Positions 62,990 through 64,000 of a DNA stretch of 64,000 nt are shown one piece after another. The translations under genes and the position numbers were made by a program. Source of the stretch: Ostrinia nubilalis. Lineage: Eukaryota > Arthropoda > Insecta > Lepidoptera > Crambidae. The stretch is taken from the NCBI RefSeq assembly GCF_963855985.1, contig NC_087111.1:2671001-2735000 (forward strand), in the 5' to 3' direction. Below the pieces are notes generated by a model that was given only the letters and a program-made list of their open reading frames with translations, did no database searches and was not told the DNA's origin. The stretch's first letter is position 1. Each line of letters begins with the position of its first letter.

Positions 62990-63150
62990 ATAGCTAGCGT
63001 GTGGTCCTGGCAAACGCACAAATTCCCATCTCTCGTTCCCACCGCTGCAACTCCTGTGTAGCCAGGATCTACAGCTTGACCGCCAATAAAAACCCAATCA
63101 GTGAAAGTCAAGTTTGTCCCGGGGGAAAGTTAAACTGTCATTAGACCTGC
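62990..63150 (-). repeat. Conserved-frame repeat
   Basis: Minus-strand frame open through FPPGTNLTFTDWVFIGGQAV then DPGYTGVAAVGTRDGN; same family as 4515-4640 and 40135-40325. Confidence 0.65.
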
Positions 63151-63334
63151 AACGAAATTAATCGGAAGAACATAGGAGGAGTTCGAAATTAAGCGGATGA
63201 CAGGTGAGAAACAAGGTTTAATAACCTTTATGAAAAGATATGCACCATGAGATTTGCATTCGCTACGAAATTACGTACGACAGACTTCCTGCTCAAAACG
63301 TGTAATTTGAACGAGCTATGTCATTCGTTCGTCA
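63151..63334. other. Unassigned spacer
   Basis: No feature supported. Confidence 0.4.
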
Positions 63335-63510
63335 ATTCGTCTCTACCAAAAGACGTCCACTGCTCAACAAATATCTCCACCAAGGATTCCCATAACAACC
63401 GGTCCTGCGCTGCCCGCATCCAGGTGCTTCCCGCGACCTTCACCAGATCGTCGGTCTACCAAGTGGGAGGCCCGCATTATCACGTCTGCCGGTCCGTGTT
63501 ACTAAGTAAA
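63335..63510 (-). mobile_element. RTE LINE 3' end, second subfamily
   Basis: ccaaaagacgtccactgctc, aacaaccggtcctgcgctgc, ccgcgaccttcaccagatcg, accaagtgggaggcccgc. Confidence 0.85.
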
Positions 63511-63719
63511 ATATGAATTGCTTTAGGTTTTTCTGGTGGTTTCTCATCCTTGGGATAAATCTATTGTCAGTATATTTCTTAACAGGACCCCGAGGCGATT
63601 AGTATCAATATTGAGTTCAATTGACCGAATTTATGGTCACTGCAGCCGGCGCACACCGCGGCCATCAATGATAGGGTGTCTCTACTGTCTTAATAGGAAT
63701 AGGACATTGACAACACACT

Positions 63720-63905
63720 TCATACTAATATTATAAAGGCGAAAGTTTGTGAGTGTGTGTGTTTGTTACTTCTTCACGTCTAAATGGCTGGAGCGATTTT
63801 AATAAAATTTGGTATGGAATTAGCTGACACCCTGGCTGACACCCACCCTGGACAGACACATAGCCTACGTTTTACCGCGGGTAACACCGCGGGACACAGC
63901 TAGTC
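63720..63905 (+). mobile_element. Helitron-like element
   Basis: catactaatattataaaggc, gaaagtttgtgagtgtgtgt, tggctggagcgattttaata and a hairpin end accgcgggtaacaccgcggg then acacagctagt. Confidence 0.75.
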
Positions 63906-64000
63906 TTTTTAATAAAATATCGTAAAATCTATAAAAAAATCTTTAATTTTATCACAATATCAATAGCAAAATTTAGTATTAGCTTTTGCTCGCAACTCTC

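Overview
This is nuclear DNA of a moth or butterfly. It is AT-rich, gene-poor and full of transposon debris typical of Lepidoptera: RTE LINE tails ending in GATGAT repeats, non-autonomous Helitrons ending in CTAG, a mag-like Ty3/gypsy element, TIR/MITE families with TWA target duplications, and tRNA-derived SINEs. Assignments come from reading the sequence; no database search was run.

One host gene is clear. On the minus strand, the 5' part of a class A neuropeptide GPCR, most likely the ecdysis-triggering-hormone receptor (ETHR), has exon 1 at 14901-15336 (N-terminus, TM1, TM2) and exon 2 at 856-1036 (TM3, ERY motif, TM4). Their splice phases match across a 13.9 kb intron. The rest of the gene lies beyond position 1. 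Immediately 3' of exon 2 (1-855) is a tandem array of partial copies of that exon, each keeping a splice donor. One copy differs from the true exon at eight sites, all synonymous. A THAP zinc-finger first exon lies in intron 1 on the opposite strand (13393-13496).

From 15.4 to 31.8 kb there is only repeat debris, including a perfect 94-bp inverted repeat (17943-18144) and a GC-rich MITE with 58-bp terminal inverted repeats (16951-17379). An apparently intact, recently inserted mag-like LTR retrotransposon occupies 31844-36155: two identical 94-bp LTRs, a CTATT target duplication, a leucine-tRNA-type primer site, and one gag-pol ORF of 1274 codons containing two sharply GC-rich patches.

From 36 to 51 kb lie more non-autonomous elements: a hAT MITE with a near-perfect 8-bp target duplication (42535-42726), and a nest at 47442-49587. 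In that nest one hAT-like element has inserted in reverse into a relative, as two interlocking pairs of 8-bp target duplications show. The inner copy carries a 713-bp core with long inverted repeats and an unrecognised ORF.

A nearly full-length CR1-group LINE occupies 51592 to about 56000 on the minus strand: ORF1 with coiled coil and SGNH-like domain, ORF2 with endonuclease and reverse transcriptase broken by one shift at a nine-base homopolymer. From 56 to 64 kb there are only fragments, with one 36-bp perfect hairpin at 58378-58468.
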